64,000 bases of DNA from CBDFKJ01 sp965248805 (GTDB taxonomy: Bacteria; Pseudomonadota; Alphaproteobacteria; UBA6615): contig CBDFKJ010000006.1 in NCBI GenBank assembly GCA_965248805.1, positions 1 through 64,000 of the forward strand, given 5' to 3'. Below are positions 26,165 to 35,697 of this stretch, piece after piece. Positions within the stretch are counted from its first letter, which is position 1, and each line of letters begins with the position of its first letter. The translations under genes were made by a program, and so were the position numbers. The notes below the pieces were generated by a model. It saw only the letters and a list, made by a program, of their open reading frames with translations, ran no database searches and was not told where the DNA came from.

Positions 26165-27085
26165 CTAGGCGGCGGGGCGGTTGTCGGCCACTTCCGGGAA
26201 GAGCCCGGCCTTCATCACCTGGCCCGGCAACGGCGTCGGGAAGAAGCCTTCCAACCAATGGGCAACGTCGAGCAGCGCCGGCAAGTCGATGCCGGTATCG
26301 AAGCCCATATTGCGCAGCATGAAGCACAGATCCTCGCTGGCGATATTGCCTGTCGCGCGCGGTGCGAACGGACAGCCTCCCAAGCCGCCGAGCGAGGCAT
26401 CGAACAGCCGCACGCCTTCCTCGACGGCGGCGAAGGCGTTGGCGAAGCCGGTATTGCGCGTGTTGTGGAAGTGGCAACCGAGGGTGGCGGTCTCGCCGGT
26501 CGCGGCGCGGACCGCACGCAGCCGCGCGCGCACCTCCGTCGGAACCCCCGACCCGATCGTGTCGGCAAGGATGATCCGGTCCGCTCCCGCATTGGCCATA
26601 CCCGCGGCGACCTCGGCGACGCGGGCGATCGGCACGTCACCCTCATAGGGGCAGCCGAACGCCGTGCTGATGATGCCGACGCATGGCAGCTTGTCGGCGC
26701 GTACGCGCGTTGCGATTTCGCCGAACGCGGCTAGCGACTCCGCGATGCTGGCGCCCTGGTTGCGCTGGTTGAGGGATTCCGATGACGCCATGCCGAAGCG
26801 GACTTCGTCGACGCCCGCGGCCAGCGCGCGCTCCGCGCCGCGAACGTTTAGCGCCAGGCCGGCATAGATGATGTCCGGCTTGCGCGTGATCTGCGCCATG
26901 ACGGCTTCGGCGTCGGCCATTTGCGGGACGCGCTTGGGATTGACGAAGCTGGTCGCCTCGATGGTCGGCACGCCGGCTTCGCTGAGGCGATCGATGAACG
27001 ACACGCGCTCGGCGACCGTGAACATGCGCTCCTGACTTTGCAAGCCGTCGCGCGGCCCGACGTCGCAGATCGTGACCCGTTCCAT
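26165..27085 (-). CDS. Hydroxymethylglutaryl-CoA lyase
   Basis: 306 residues, HMGL-like TIM barrel that splits HMG-CoA (or a related 3-hydroxyacyl-CoA) into acetyl-CoA and a ketoacid, as in leucine breakdown. Motifs: catalytic Arg-Asp in ICDVGPRDGLQSQ, metal-binding His pair in GCHFHNTRNTG, and the Cys loop in GLGGCPFAPRATGN. It starts 3 bases after the stop of the CaiB-like gene, so the two form an operon. The association suggests catabolism of an unusual hydroxy-acid activated by CoA transfer from a donor thioester. Confidence 0.9.
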   Translation of the reverse strand: MERVTICDVGPRDGLQSQERMFTVAERVSFIDRLSEAGVPTIEATSFVNPKRVPQMADAEAVMAQITRKPDIIYAGLALNVRGAERALAAGVDEVRFGMASSESLNQRNQGASIAESLAAFGEIATRVRADKLPCVGIISTAFGCPYEGDVPIARVAEVAAGMANAGADRIILADTIGSGVPTEVRARLRAVRAATGETATLGCHFHNTRNTGFANAFAAVEEGVRLFDASLGGLGGCPFAPRATGNIASEDLCFMLRNMGFDTGIDLPALLDVAHWLEGFFPTPLPGQVMKAGLFPEVADNRPAA

Positions 27086-27088
27086 CGC

Positions 27089-28300
27089 TCAGATGATCCC
27101 CGCCTCGTGCAACGCGTTCAATTCGTCCTCGTCCTTGCCCAATAGGCCGCCCAGGATCTCCGCATTGTGGCTGCCAGGCTCGGCCGTTCCCAGCCACTCC
27201 ACACTGCCATCGGTATCGCTGAATTTAGGCGTAATGCCCGGGACGGCAACGCTGCCCAACTGCGGATCGTCGAAACGCATGATCATGCCGCGCGCCTGAT
27301 ATTGCGGATCCTGCGCGATGTCGGCGATCGAATAGATCGGTCCCGCCACGACGCCGGCTGCGTTTAGCAGACCATCGATGTCGGCCGCGTCCTTGGTGGC
27401 CGCCCACGCGGCGACGATGGCGTCGAGCGCGGCTGCGTTGTCGCCGCGGACAGAATGCTCGACGAAACGCGGATCGTCGGCCAGCGACGGCTGCGCCATG
27501 ACCGCGCACAGCCGGCGGAACATCTGATCGACGTTGGCGGCGATGACCACCCAATGGCCGTCGCGCGACTTGTAGATGTTCGATGGCGCGATTTTGGCGA
27601 GTCCGGTGCCGGTGGGCTGACGGACGAAGCCTAGCTTGTCGTACTCCGGCAACGCGCTTTCCAACATCGTGAAGCAGGATTCGGTGATCGCGGCATCGAC
27701 GACCTGGCCCTTGCCGCCACCCAGCGCGTCGCGCCAATACAGTGCCATCAACAATCCCTGCGCGGCGAACATGCCGGTCAGCGTGTCGCCGAGCGAGATA
27801 CCGGCGCGCGGCGGCGGCTGGCCGGGATAGCCGTTGACGTAGCGGATACCGCCCATGGCCTCGCCGACGCTGGCGAAGCCGGGGCGGTCGGCGTAGGGCC
27901 CCGTCTGGCCGAAGCCCGAGACGCGCACGATCACAAGTCGCGGGTTGATCGCATGCAGCGCGTCGGGGGCCAAGCCCCATCGCTCCAGGGTGCCCGGCTT
28001 GAAGTTCTCGATCAGCCCGTCGGCGGTCTTCAGCAGTTCCCGCACCAGTTCCTGACCGCGCGGATCGCGCAAATTCACAGTGACCGACTTCTTGTTGCGA
28101 CCCATGACGGGCCACCACAGCGTGCGGCCGTTGTAGCGGTTGTAGCCCCACTCGCGTAACGGATCGCCGCCGCCCGGCGGCTCGATCTTGATCACTTCGG
28201 CACCGAAATCGGCGACCCGACTGCCGGCGAAGGGACCGGCGAGAAGCAGGCCCATCTCGATCACGCGCAAGCCTTTGAGGGGTCCCGAGGGTGCGGTCAA
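27089..28300 (-). CDS. CaiB/BaiF family III CoA-transferase
   Basis: 403 residues. The N-terminal LKGLRVIEMGLLLAGPFAG and VIKIEPPGGGDPLREWG, the PGTLERWGL helix and the catalytic aspartate in ISLGDTLTGMFA mark a formyl-CoA transferase-type enzyme that moves CoA between acids. Length and domain order are normal for the family. First gene of a two-gene operon with the HMG-CoA lyase-like gene, suggesting that it activates the substrate later cleaved by the lyase. The specific acid cannot be read from sequence. Confidence 0.9.
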   Translation of the reverse strand: MTAPSGPLKGLRVIEMGLLLAGPFAGSRVADFGAEVIKIEPPGGGDPLREWGYNRYNGRTLWWPVMGRNKKSVTVNLRDPRGQELVRELLKTADGLIENFKPGTLERWGLAPDALHAINPRLVIVRVSGFGQTGPYADRPGFASVGEAMGGIRYVNGYPGQPPPRAGISLGDTLTGMFAAQGLLMALYWRDALGGGKGQVVDAAITESCFTMLESALPEYDKLGFVRQPTGTGLAKIAPSNIYKSRDGHWVVIAANVDQMFRRLCAVMAQPSLADDPRFVEHSVRGDNAAALDAIVAAWAATKDAADIDGLLNAAGVVAGPIYSIADIAQDPQYQARGMIMRFDDPQLGSVAVPGITPKFSDTDGSVEWLGTAEPGSHNAEILGGLLGKDEDELNALHEAGII

Positions 28301-28590
28301 CGAGCCGGCCCCGGCCGCGACGCGGCTTGTGCAATGAGATCAAAACGGCGTTCGAAGTCCATGAGTTGATTGCAATTCTGAACTGACTGCTTGGACTTTG
28401 CGGCCGCTCCGTTGCAGGGGCTTGTCCTATCGACGTCACGAGTGCGCAAGGTACCGGCCCGAGGAATATGTCGTAAAGCCGCGCGATTGTAACCGTCGGA
28501 GTCGATTCTTCGGCATCTACGCTCTACACTAAACCGAATTGCCACCGACCGCAGAAGTCGGGGCGATGATGTCCAGGGAGGAAAGGGCAC

Positions 28591-30183
28591 ATGCGCGCAG
28601 CAATTGCGGCGCGGGTGGCCGTGTGCGTAGTGGTCACTGGTGGAATTGCCGTCGGCGTGAGCGGGCACACGCATGCGGCCGACCCGTCGACCTTTACGAT
28701 CGCGACCCGGTTTGCAGACTCCACCTTTGATCCGGCGCGACACCATGGCGAGTTCGACGCCATGGATATTCTGAACTTGTACGATCCGCTGGTATTGCCG
28801 GTAGCTGGCGACGTGCCGAAGCCGCATGTGGCTACGCGTTGGGTGGCGTCGGCCGACAGCAGGATCTGGACGTTCGTGCTGCGCGACGACGTTCGCTTTC
28901 ATGACGGCGCGCTGCTGACCGCAGCGGATGTCGTCTATTCGATGGATCGCATGCTGACCATGCAACAGGGGCACGCTTACCAGTGGGCGGGTCTTCTGCG
29001 GCCGGGCTCTACGGTGGCGCTCGATGACCAGACCGTACGCTTCACCCTCGACGCGCCGTTCGGCCCGTTTGTCGAGACCCTGGTGCAGTTCTTTATCGTC
29101 AACGCCGATCTGTTGCGCGCGAACACCCAATCCGACGGCACGTTCGGCGGCCACGGCGATTACGGCACAGTCTATCTGGAGCGTCATGATGCCGGCTCGG
29201 GTCCCTATGGGCTCAGCCATGTCGATCCCGGCGAGCGGCGCGCCTATGCGAAGTTCGCCGACTACTGGCAGGGTTGGGGCAACGACAAGTTCGACCGCGT
29301 GGCGGTCAGGGTCGTGCGCGAAACCGCTTTCGCGCGCACGCTGTTGACTGAAGGCGACGTCGACTATGTCGATCGGTGGCAGCCGCCGGAATTCTATCAT
29401 TCGATCGCCGCCGAGGACGGGGTCACGGTGCCCGAGGCGCCGGATGCGCAACTCTTCCTGGTGCAGATGAATACGTCGAGGCCGCCGCTGGACGACGTCT
29501 ATTTCCGCAAGGCTGTGAGTTATGCGTTCGACTATGTCACGGCGATCGAGTCGATATTCGACGGCGCGGTTCTGGCACGGGGACCGATCCCCAGCGCATT
29601 GCCCGGATACGACCCGTCGACGCCGGCCTATCCGTATGACATCGGCGCCGCCAGGGCGATGCTGGCGAAGTCCAAATACCGGCCGGATGAGTTCGAGCTG
29701 AAGTACACTTATCTGGAGGCAGGCGTACACGAGCCGATCGGACGCCTGCTGCAAGTCAATCTGGCGCAGCTTGGCATCAAAGTGAAGCTGACGCCGCAGC
29801 GTCGGCAGTTAGTCGCGCCCATTGCGACGGGCACGGATTTGGCGGCGCACTTTTTCCCGACCTACTATTCCGCACAGGCCCCGACCCCCGATCGGTACAC
29901 GTTCGGCTTGTACCATCCGGCCAGCCACGGCGACTGGCAGGCGGCAAGTTTCTACAGCAACGAGGCGGTCACCGAATTGATCGAGCAGGCGCGCAGCACA
30001 CCGGACGGACGGCAGCGCAATGCGCTCTATGCTCAGGCGAGCAAATTGATCGTCGACGACGCGGCGGCCCTGTGGATCGCCAATCCGCTGCATCGCGTTG
30101 CCTTATCCAAACGCGTAAAGAACTATCGGCACATCGGACTCACGGGATTTGATCTGCGGGTGTACGATCTGGCGCGTGACTGA
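28591..30183 (+). CDS. ABC transporter substrate-binding protein, peptide/nickel type (SBP_bac_5)
   Basis: 530 residues with an N-terminal signal peptide (RAAIAARVAVCVVVTGGIAV, cleavage near THAA-DP). The SBP_bac_5 fold is visible from FTIATRFADSTFDPARHHGE, WTFVLRDDVRFHDGALLTAA and VVYSMDRML. Such periplasmic proteins deliver peptides, opines or glycosides to DppBC-like permeases. No permease is adjacent; the nearest DppC-like sequence is in the fusion at 49896. The start follows GGGAGGAAAGGG, a strong ribosome-binding site. Confidence 0.88.
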   Translation: MRAAIAARVAVCVVVTGGIAVGVSGHTHAADPSTFTIATRFADSTFDPARHHGEFDAMDILNLYDPLVLPVAGDVPKPHVATRWVASADSRIWTFVLRDDVRFHDGALLTAADVVYSMDRMLTMQQGHAYQWAGLLRPGSTVALDDQTVRFTLDAPFGPFVETLVQFFIVNADLLRANTQSDGTFGGHGDYGTVYLERHDAGSGPYGLSHVDPGERRAYAKFADYWQGWGNDKFDRVAVRVVRETAFARTLLTEGDVDYVDRWQPPEFYHSIAAEDGVTVPEAPDAQLFLVQMNTSRPPLDDVYFRKAVSYAFDYVTAIESIFDGAVLARGPIPSALPGYDPSTPAYPYDIGAARAMLAKSKYRPDEFELKYTYLEAGVHEPIGRLLQVNLAQLGIKVKLTPQRRQLVAPIATGTDLAAHFFPTYYSAQAPTPDRYTFGLYHPASHGDWQAASFYSNEAVTELIEQARSTPDGRQRNALYAQASKLIVDDAAALWIANPLHRVALSKRVKNYRHIGLTGFDLRVYDLARD

Positions 30184-30207
30184 CGCACCGGCATCGAGAC
30201 GAAAAAC

Positions 30208-31521
30208 GTGAGCGAGCCGTCGCAAGCCGCTTTGTTTGCAGCGCAGGCGCCGCGGCCGCTTGCCGATCGTCTGCGGCCGACGACGCTTGCCGACATCGTC
30301 GGCCAGGATCACCTTCTCGCACCCGACGGCTCCATCGGGCGCATGGTGGCCCAGCGGCGATTGGCGAGCCTCGTTCTGTGGGGACCACCGGGGACGGGCA
30401 AGACCACTATCGCGCGCCTGCTGGCGGACGCGGCGCAACTGGAGTTCGAGCCGCTGTCTGCGGTTTTCGCCGGCATCGCCGATGTGCGCAAGGTGTTCGA
30501 GCGCGCCCGCGCGCGCCGCACCGACGGCCGCGGCACCTTGCTGTTCGTCGACGAGATTCACCGTTTCAACCGTGCCCAGCAGGACGGATTCCTGCCCGTC
30601 GTCGAAGACGGCACCGTGACACTGGTCGGCGCGACGACCGAGAATCCGTCGTTTGAAATCAACGCTGCGCTGCTGTCGCGCTGCCAGGTCCTGGTGCTCA
30701 ATCGCCTCGACGAAGGGGCGCTGGAAACGCTGTTGCAGCGTGCGGAGCGGCATGAGCGACGGCAACTGCCGCTGGACGCTGACGCGCGCATCGCCTTGAA
30801 GGCGATGGCCGACGGCGACGGGCGGTACGTGCTCAATCTCGCCGAGGAGGTCTTTGCGCTGTCACCGACGCCGGTGCTCGATGCCGCGGCGCTGGCGCAA
30901 GCAGTGCAGAAGCGCGTGCCCCTGTACGACAAGCAACAGGACTCTCACTTCAATCTGATTAGCGCGCTGCACAAATCGATCCGCGGCTCCGACCCCGATG
31001 CGGCGTTATACTGGCTGGCAAGGATGTTGGTGGGCGGTGAGGAGCCGCGCTATGTCGCCCGCCGGCTGGTGCGCATGGCGGCCGAGGACATAGGCCTCGC
31101 CGATCCAAACGCGCTGACTCAGGCGCTGGCGGCGTGGCAGACCTATGAACGGCTCGGCTCGCCGGAAGGCGAACTGGCGCTGGCGCAATCTGCGATCTAT
31201 CTGGCGCTGGCGCCGAAGTCGAACGCCGCCTACGCGGCGTTCGGCGCGGCGACGCGGGCCGCGCGGGATACCGGCTCGCTGATGCCACCGAAACACATCC
31301 TAAATGCGCCGACCCGATTGATGAAGCGCATGGGCTATGGCAGCGGCTACGCCTACGACCACGACAGTGAGCACGCCTTCTCGGGCCAGGACTATTTTCC
31401 AGATGAGATGGACCGACAGCGCTATTATGCTCCGACCGATCGGGGTTTCGAGCGGGAACTAGCCGTGCGACTAGAGCGTTTTTCCGCCCTGCGACGCGAT
31501 CACGAGGAAGGCGGGAACTAG
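30208..31521 (+). CDS. rarA: Replication-associated recombination protein A (MgsA/RarA AAA+ ATPase)
   Basis: 437 residues. Walker A in WGPPGTGKTTIARLL, Walker B in LLFVDEIHRFNRAQ, sensor region VGATTENPSFEINAALLSRC, and a C-terminal tetramerisation domain (HFNLISALHKSIRGSDPDAA, LARMLVGGEEPRYVARRLVR). It acts at stalled replication forks with single-stranded DNA. The GTG at 30208 opens SEPSQAALFAAQAPRPLADR, the usual short N-terminus. The stop TAG is made of the TA target site plus the first base of an IS630 element, so the protein is unchanged by the insertion. Confidence 0.95.
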   Translation: MSEPSQAALFAAQAPRPLADRLRPTTLADIVGQDHLLAPDGSIGRMVAQRRLASLVLWGPPGTGKTTIARLLADAAQLEFEPLSAVFAGIADVRKVFERARARRTDGRGTLLFVDEIHRFNRAQQDGFLPVVEDGTVTLVGATTENPSFEINAALLSRCQVLVLNRLDEGALETLLQRAERHERRQLPLDADARIALKAMADGDGRYVLNLAEEVFALSPTPVLDAAALAQAVQKRVPLYDKQQDSHFNLISALHKSIRGSDPDAALYWLARMLVGGEEPRYVARRLVRMAAEDIGLADPNALTQALAAWQTYERLGSPEGELALAQSAIYLALAPKSNAAYAAFGAATRAARDTGSLMPPKHILNAPTRLMKRMGYGSGYAYDHDSEHAFSGQDYFPDEMDRQRYYAPTDRGFERELAVRLERFSALRRDHEEGGN

Positions 31522-32600
31522 TGGATTGATTCCAACGTTTGGAACCCTCGGTTTCGGGCTGCGATGATGTCGTCGGGGTCGGCTTTCCATATGAATGGCT
31601 GTGGGTTGGCCGCATTGTATTCGCGGACGAAGCGGTTGATTGCGGCCTGGAGATCGACGACGGAATGGAAGACGCCGTGCTTGAGCCGCCGCCGGGTGAG
31701 TTTTGCGAAGAAGCCCTCGACGGCATTGAGCCACGAGCAGGAGGTCGGTGTGAAGTGGAAAGTCCAGCGCGGATGGCGGGCGAGCCAGGCGCGGACCTTG
31801 TCCTTGTTGTGCGCCGCGTAGTTGTCGACGATCGCGTGGATGGCCTTGTCCGCCGGCACCGTGCGCTCGATGCGGTTGAGGAAGCGGATGAACTCCTGAT
31901 GGCGGTGGCGCTGCATGTTCTGGCCGATCACCGTTCCGTCCAGAACGTTGAGCGCCGCAAACAGCGTGGTCGTGCCGTGCCGTTTGTAGTCATGGTGCCG
32001 GCGCGTCCCTTCTTCATCGGCAGACCGGCGGTCGAGCGCCTGGATCTGTGACTTCTCATCGATCGACAACACCACCGCATGGGCCGGCGGGTCGACATAC
32101 AGGCCGACGATATCGGTGAGTTTCTCGGCGAAGGCAGGGTCGGTCGACAGCTTGAAGTTGCGCCAGCGGTGCGGACTGAGACCGTGAGCCTTCCAGATCG
32201 CCTGCACCGTCGAGGCGGCAATACCGGCCGCCCTGGCCATCGCGCGCAACGTCCAGTGGGTCGCCTCAAACGGCGGCGGTTGCTGCGTCAGGCGCACGAT
32301 CTCGGCGACACGATCGAGCGGGACCGGCGCCTTGCCGGGCGGACGGGACTTGTCGCGAAGCAGGCCGCCGACACCCTCGTGCATGAACCGCTCTTGCCAG
32401 CGCCACACGCAGGTCTTGGACTTGCCGGTCTCGGTCATGATCGCCGAGGTGCCCAGACCCTCGCCGCTGAGAAGGACAATATGTGCCCGCCAGACGTGTT
32501 TCTGCGGGCTCTTGGGATCCGCGACGACCGCGCGCAATCGCTGACGGTCGCCGGCGGATAGGGTGAAGGAGATTCCACTGCGCATGCGCCAGATTCGCAT
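31518..32600 (-). CDS. IS630-family transposase (intact copy C)
   Basis: 360 residues, MRIWRMRSGISFTLSAGDRQ at the start, helix-turn-helix segments (GLGTSAIMTETGKSKTCVWR and IAASTVQAIWKAHGLSPHRW), and a DDE_3 core with Asp in LSIDEKSQIQ, Asp in AIVDNYAAHN and Glu in SWLNAVEGFF. Its own stop codon TAG is completed by the duplicated TA and one host base. The intact frame makes it the probable source of activity for the decayed copies A and B. Confidence 0.93.
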   Translation of the reverse strand: MRIWRMRSGISFTLSAGDRQRLRAVVADPKSPQKHVWRAHIVLLSGEGLGTSAIMTETGKSKTCVWRWQERFMHEGVGGLLRDKSRPPGKAPVPLDRVAEIVRLTQQPPPFEATHWTLRAMARAAGIAASTVQAIWKAHGLSPHRWRNFKLSTDPAFAEKLTDIVGLYVDPPAHAVVLSIDEKSQIQALDRRSADEEGTRRHHDYKRHGTTTLFAALNVLDGTVIGQNMQRHRHQEFIRFLNRIERTVPADKAIHAIVDNYAAHNKDKVRAWLARHPRWTFHFTPTSCSWLNAVEGFFAKLTRRRLKHGVFHSVVDLQAAINRFVREYNAANPQPFIWKADPDDIIAARNRGFQTLESIH

Positions 32601-32654
32601 AACACAGCAAAATACGGAATCCCAATTCGGACTCTTTCATTCCGATCAATCCAC
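31521..32654 (-). mobile_element. IS630-family element copy C, intact, with TA target duplication
   Basis: 1134 bp, starting GTGGATTGAT and ending ATCAATCCAC, flanked by TA on both sides (31519-31520 and 32655-32656). It is inserted between the last bases of rarA and a convergent cupredoxin gene whose stop codons overlapped on CTAG. Because the element begins with G at both ends, TAG is rebuilt on each side. Confidence 0.93.
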
Positions 32655-33098
32655 TAGTCGACCGTAATCGTGCCCGCCATGCCCTTCTCAGCATGATCGT
32701 CGATCGTGCAAATCACTGAGAAGCTGCCCGACTGCACCGGAACGAAGTACCATTCGGCCTCGCCGCCGGCCTTGAGCTCGATCTCGCGGATCGCGCCCTT
32801 TATCTCGGCATCGCCGGTCTCCACCTTGCGCGTCCACACCGCGCCCGCGAACCGCAGTGCGGTGAAATAGTGCTTCGTGCGCGTCGGGTTTTTCAGAACC
32901 AGCTTGTATAGCTTTCCGGTTTCGAAATGCAGCGCGTCTTCGAGGCCCATCGCTGCCGACCATGAGCGTGATCTCGCTCGGCGCAAACACGCGGCCCTGC
33001 TGTGACACAACCACGTGCTGACCGGCCTGCGCCAGCCCGCCCAGCACACCTAGCGTAACGCCGGCGGTCAGGATGCGTTTGAAGCCGTTGGTCCGCAT
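32655..33098 (-). pseudogene. Secreted cupredoxin-like copper protein, frameshifted
   Basis: The start at 33098 gives a signal peptide (FKRILTAGVTLGVLGGLAQA) and QHVVVSQQGRVFAPSEITLM. Near 32955 the frame changes; the second frame carries LEDALHFETGKLYKLVLKNP, KHYFTALRF and FSVICTIDDHAEKGMAG, giving the His, Cys, His and Met of a type 1 copper site, and ends VD-stop at 32655. A one-base indel near GCGATGGGCC accounts for the break and may be real or a sequencing error. The family works as a periplasmic electron carrier or copper binder. Confidence 0.75.
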
Positions 33099-33314
33099 GG
33101 GTAGGTGTTATCGATGCTTTGTATTTAAGGCTTGTTAATCGAGCGCGGTGTATCACTGGCCGGCCGACTAAATATCACATCATTCTGTGGCACTTGTGCG
33201 CAGTGGATCCGCGCAACGGCGCTGGTGGCCCATACACACGAGACGGGACGCATGTCGTCTGATAGATCTCGCACCGCAGGCAGGCCCCCGCGCCAATTCA
33301 TTCAACGTATGAAC

Positions 33315-33531
33315 CGTGCCTATCCGGTTAATTCGTACACCCACTACATGTAGGATGCTTCCACTCGCCGGAATATAGCTCGGCGTAGGTTGGAGCCTCG
33401 GCCTCTCCTGCGATTCCGAGCAATGAGCGGAAGGCGTTGAACGGGTAAAACCGCCTGTTGAAGCGGAACGTGAACTCATTGAGGTAGGCTTGTAGATGCT
33501 TTGCGCTCACGCCATGGTGGATGCCACTGAG
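33315..33531 (-). mobile_element. IS1595 fragment abutting a start codon
   Basis: 217 bp corresponding to the transposase C-terminus and one end (CGTGCCTATCCGG) of the element at 6651-7752. It stops inside the element at GATGCCACTGAG, and the next three bases are the ATG of the neighbouring sensor remnant. The other end of the element is missing. Confidence 0.85.
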
Positions 33532-33969
33532 ATGTCGATCGTTTCAATACGCGGCATTTTTCTACTTGCTTTCCTTATCTTCGCCTTGCTGTTCTCCTCG
33601 TTTGCGATTTACGCGATCAACAGCATCCAGCAGACAAGCACCCTGGTGACTCGCACCTACGATCGTCCTTTGATGGCGATCAATTTTGCGCGATCGGCGC
33701 TGTTCGCATTCTCGGAAATGGATGGCGCCCTTGCCCACATACAGTTGGCGACAACCGAAGCGGAGCGTGACCGGCATACCAGCGAACTCGAGCAATTTCG
33801 CAAGCTGTTCCAGGAGGACCTGGCGATCGCTCAGGAGCGGTCACTGTCGCTGCGCGCCATTGCCGTGATCCAGCAGATCTCAGACACCGAGCGACGCTGG
33901 TCTGCGGTACGCACTCTAGACCCGAATGGCATCGCTGATCTCGACCGGTGGCAGGTGAACCGAGGCTGA
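33532..33969 (+). pseudogene. N-terminal sensor fragment of a membrane receptor (cyclase or chemoreceptor type)
   Basis: 145 residues: one N-terminal membrane helix (GIFLLAFLIFALLFSSFAIY) followed by a periplasmic four-helix-bundle-like sensor (LVTRTYDRPLMAINFARSAL, EMDGALAHIQLATTEAERDR). This layout is usual in class III adenylate cyclases and methyl-accepting proteins, but the second membrane helix, HAMP and output domains are all missing and the frame stops after QVNRG. I see no continuation in the 170 bp before the next gene. Broken by deletion on the 3' side and bordered by IS1595 on the 5' side. Confidence 0.65.
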
Positions 33970-34407
33970 TGTGTCACCGCCGGTCGTGGCGCTACGCCGG
34001 CTGACGATGTCCAGCCTGTTGAACGCGCCGCCGCCTCAGGTCCATTCACGGTTTATAATCGCTGCCGGCAATTTCCAATTGCGTTGATCGTGCGCTATCA
34101 CCCGCGTCGGGCCTTGATGCGGCGGAGGGCTGGCGCGAAGCGATGGCTAATGTCTACGAGGTGACGGTGGCGTGGGGCGACTGCGATCCCGCCGGCATTG
34201 TGTTCTACCCCAACTATATTCGCTGGTTCGATGAAGCGAGCCGACGCCTGTTCGCGGCCGCCGGCCTGCCGTGGGACACTCTATTTCGCCAGTATGACAT
34301 CATCGGATTGCCTTTGGTCTCGGCGACGGCCGACTTCCGCGGGCCGTCGCGCCATGGCGATACGCTGGTCATCCATAGCGAGGTCAAGGAATGGCGACGA
34401 GCCACGT

Positions 34408-35697
34408 GGAGACCTCCAACAACCGGGGGATTTGACGAAGATTTTGGTGTGCTGTCCGACTTTCGCTGAGATCGGCGGTGTTGACGTCCGCAACCATCCG
34501 CCGTTTCGTTCTCGGCGGAGGGTTTTGGCGCTATTCAGGCGGACTCATACCATGGCGGCCCTGCGCTCATGGAAGATCAGACGCTGGAAATTGTAAGCCA
34601 GGTTGGCGAGGCCGATCTTGGCCTCCGCCCGCTTGAGCCCGATGGTACGGATGAAAAGGCCCATGCGATCCTTCTGCTGGGCGAAGACGTGCTCCACATG
34701 CGCACGGACCGCTGACTTGCGGGCATTGGCCTGGGCGGTCGCCTTGGGCATGGCCCGGCCCGGCGGCTTCTTGCGGTGGATGTGGGAGACCCGACCCTTG
34801 CCGGCCAGCCACGCCTCGTTGGCCTTCGAGCGATAGGCGCTGTCAGCCCACACGCCGGCGGCCAGATTGTCGCCGGTGACGAGCTGACGCAACATCTTGC
34901 CGTCATGGCGGGCGGCATCGGTCACAGCCGAGCTGCGGATGAAGCCGTAGGCCCGATCGATGACGACATGATTCTTGTAGCCGAACACCGGGATCGCGAT
35001 GTCGGGCATGCGCCGTTGCGACCCGGCGGGGTTCTTGCGCCGCCCGGTCTTCACCGTCCACCGCGCATCCGTGTCCTTCTGCGCCGCCTTGGCTGGCTGA
35101 TCGGGCCAGACCTCGGACGCGCTCTTGCCCGCCTTGATCGCCCGCTTCTCGTCATCGCTGTGGCGCTGCTTGGGCGCCGATACCAACGTCGCATCGACGA
35201 TCTGCCCGCCCATCGCCAGATAGCCGCACCGGCGCAATTCGCCATCGAAGGCGGCAAACAGCTTATCCATCGCCCCGGCCCGGACCAGACGCTCGCGAAA
35301 GGTCCATATGGTGTTGCGGTCCGGCGTCGGCGCTCCGAGATCGAAGCCTAGGAAGCGAAGCCAGCTCAAGCGATCGCGGATCAGAAACTCCATCCGCTCG
35401 TCACTCACCGTGTGCCGCGCGGCCAGGATCAGAACCTTGAGCATCGCCACCGCATCGTAGGCCGGGCGGCCACCTTTCGATCCGTCCGAATAGCCCAGCG
35501 CCGCCTCAAGCGGCGCGCGGAAAATCTTGAAGTCGACGACCTTTGCCAGCACCTCCAACGGATCACCCGTCGCCGAAAGCTTTCGAAGATGATCCGGTAA
35601 GCCGAACAGACCAGCCTGCCTCATCAATACCTCCTCAAACCGAACCGCCGTAGAGAATCACAACGAGGCAAAATTCACGGGGTAAATGGAGGCGTCC
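34408..35697 (-). mobile_element. IS5-family insertion sequence, copy 3, with ACGT target duplication
   Basis: 1290 bp with ends GGAGACCT and AGGCGTCC, flanked by ACGT (34404-34407 and 35698-35701). Only a couple of base differences separate it from copy 2. The clean duplication and in-frame repair of the thioesterase show a simple, recent insertion. Confidence 0.93.
34545..35627 (-). CDS. IS5-family transposase (copy 3)
   Basis: 360 residues identical in reading to copy 2, with the DDE residues in GGQIVDATLV, GVWADSAYRS and RAHVEHVFAQQKDRM. The frame is intact. Together with copy 2 it probably represents the active lineage of this IS in the genome. Confidence 0.9.
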   Translation of the reverse strand: MMRQAGLFGLPDHLRKLSATGDPLEVLAKVVDFKIFRAPLEAALGYSDGSKGGRPAYDAVAMLKVLILAARHTVSDERMEFLIRDRLSWLRFLGFDLGAPTPDRNTIWTFRERLVRAGAMDKLFAAFDGELRRCGYLAMGGQIVDATLVSAPKQRHSDDEKRAIKAGKSASEVWPDQPAKAAQKDTDARWTVKTGRRKNPAGSQRRMPDIAIPVFGYKNHVVIDRAYGFIRSSAVTDAARHDGKMLRQLVTGDNLAAGVWADSAYRSKANEAWLAGKGRVSHIHRKKPPGRAMPKATAQANARKSAVRAHVEHVFAQQKDRMGLFIRTIGLKRAEAKIGLANLAYNFQRLIFHERRAAMV

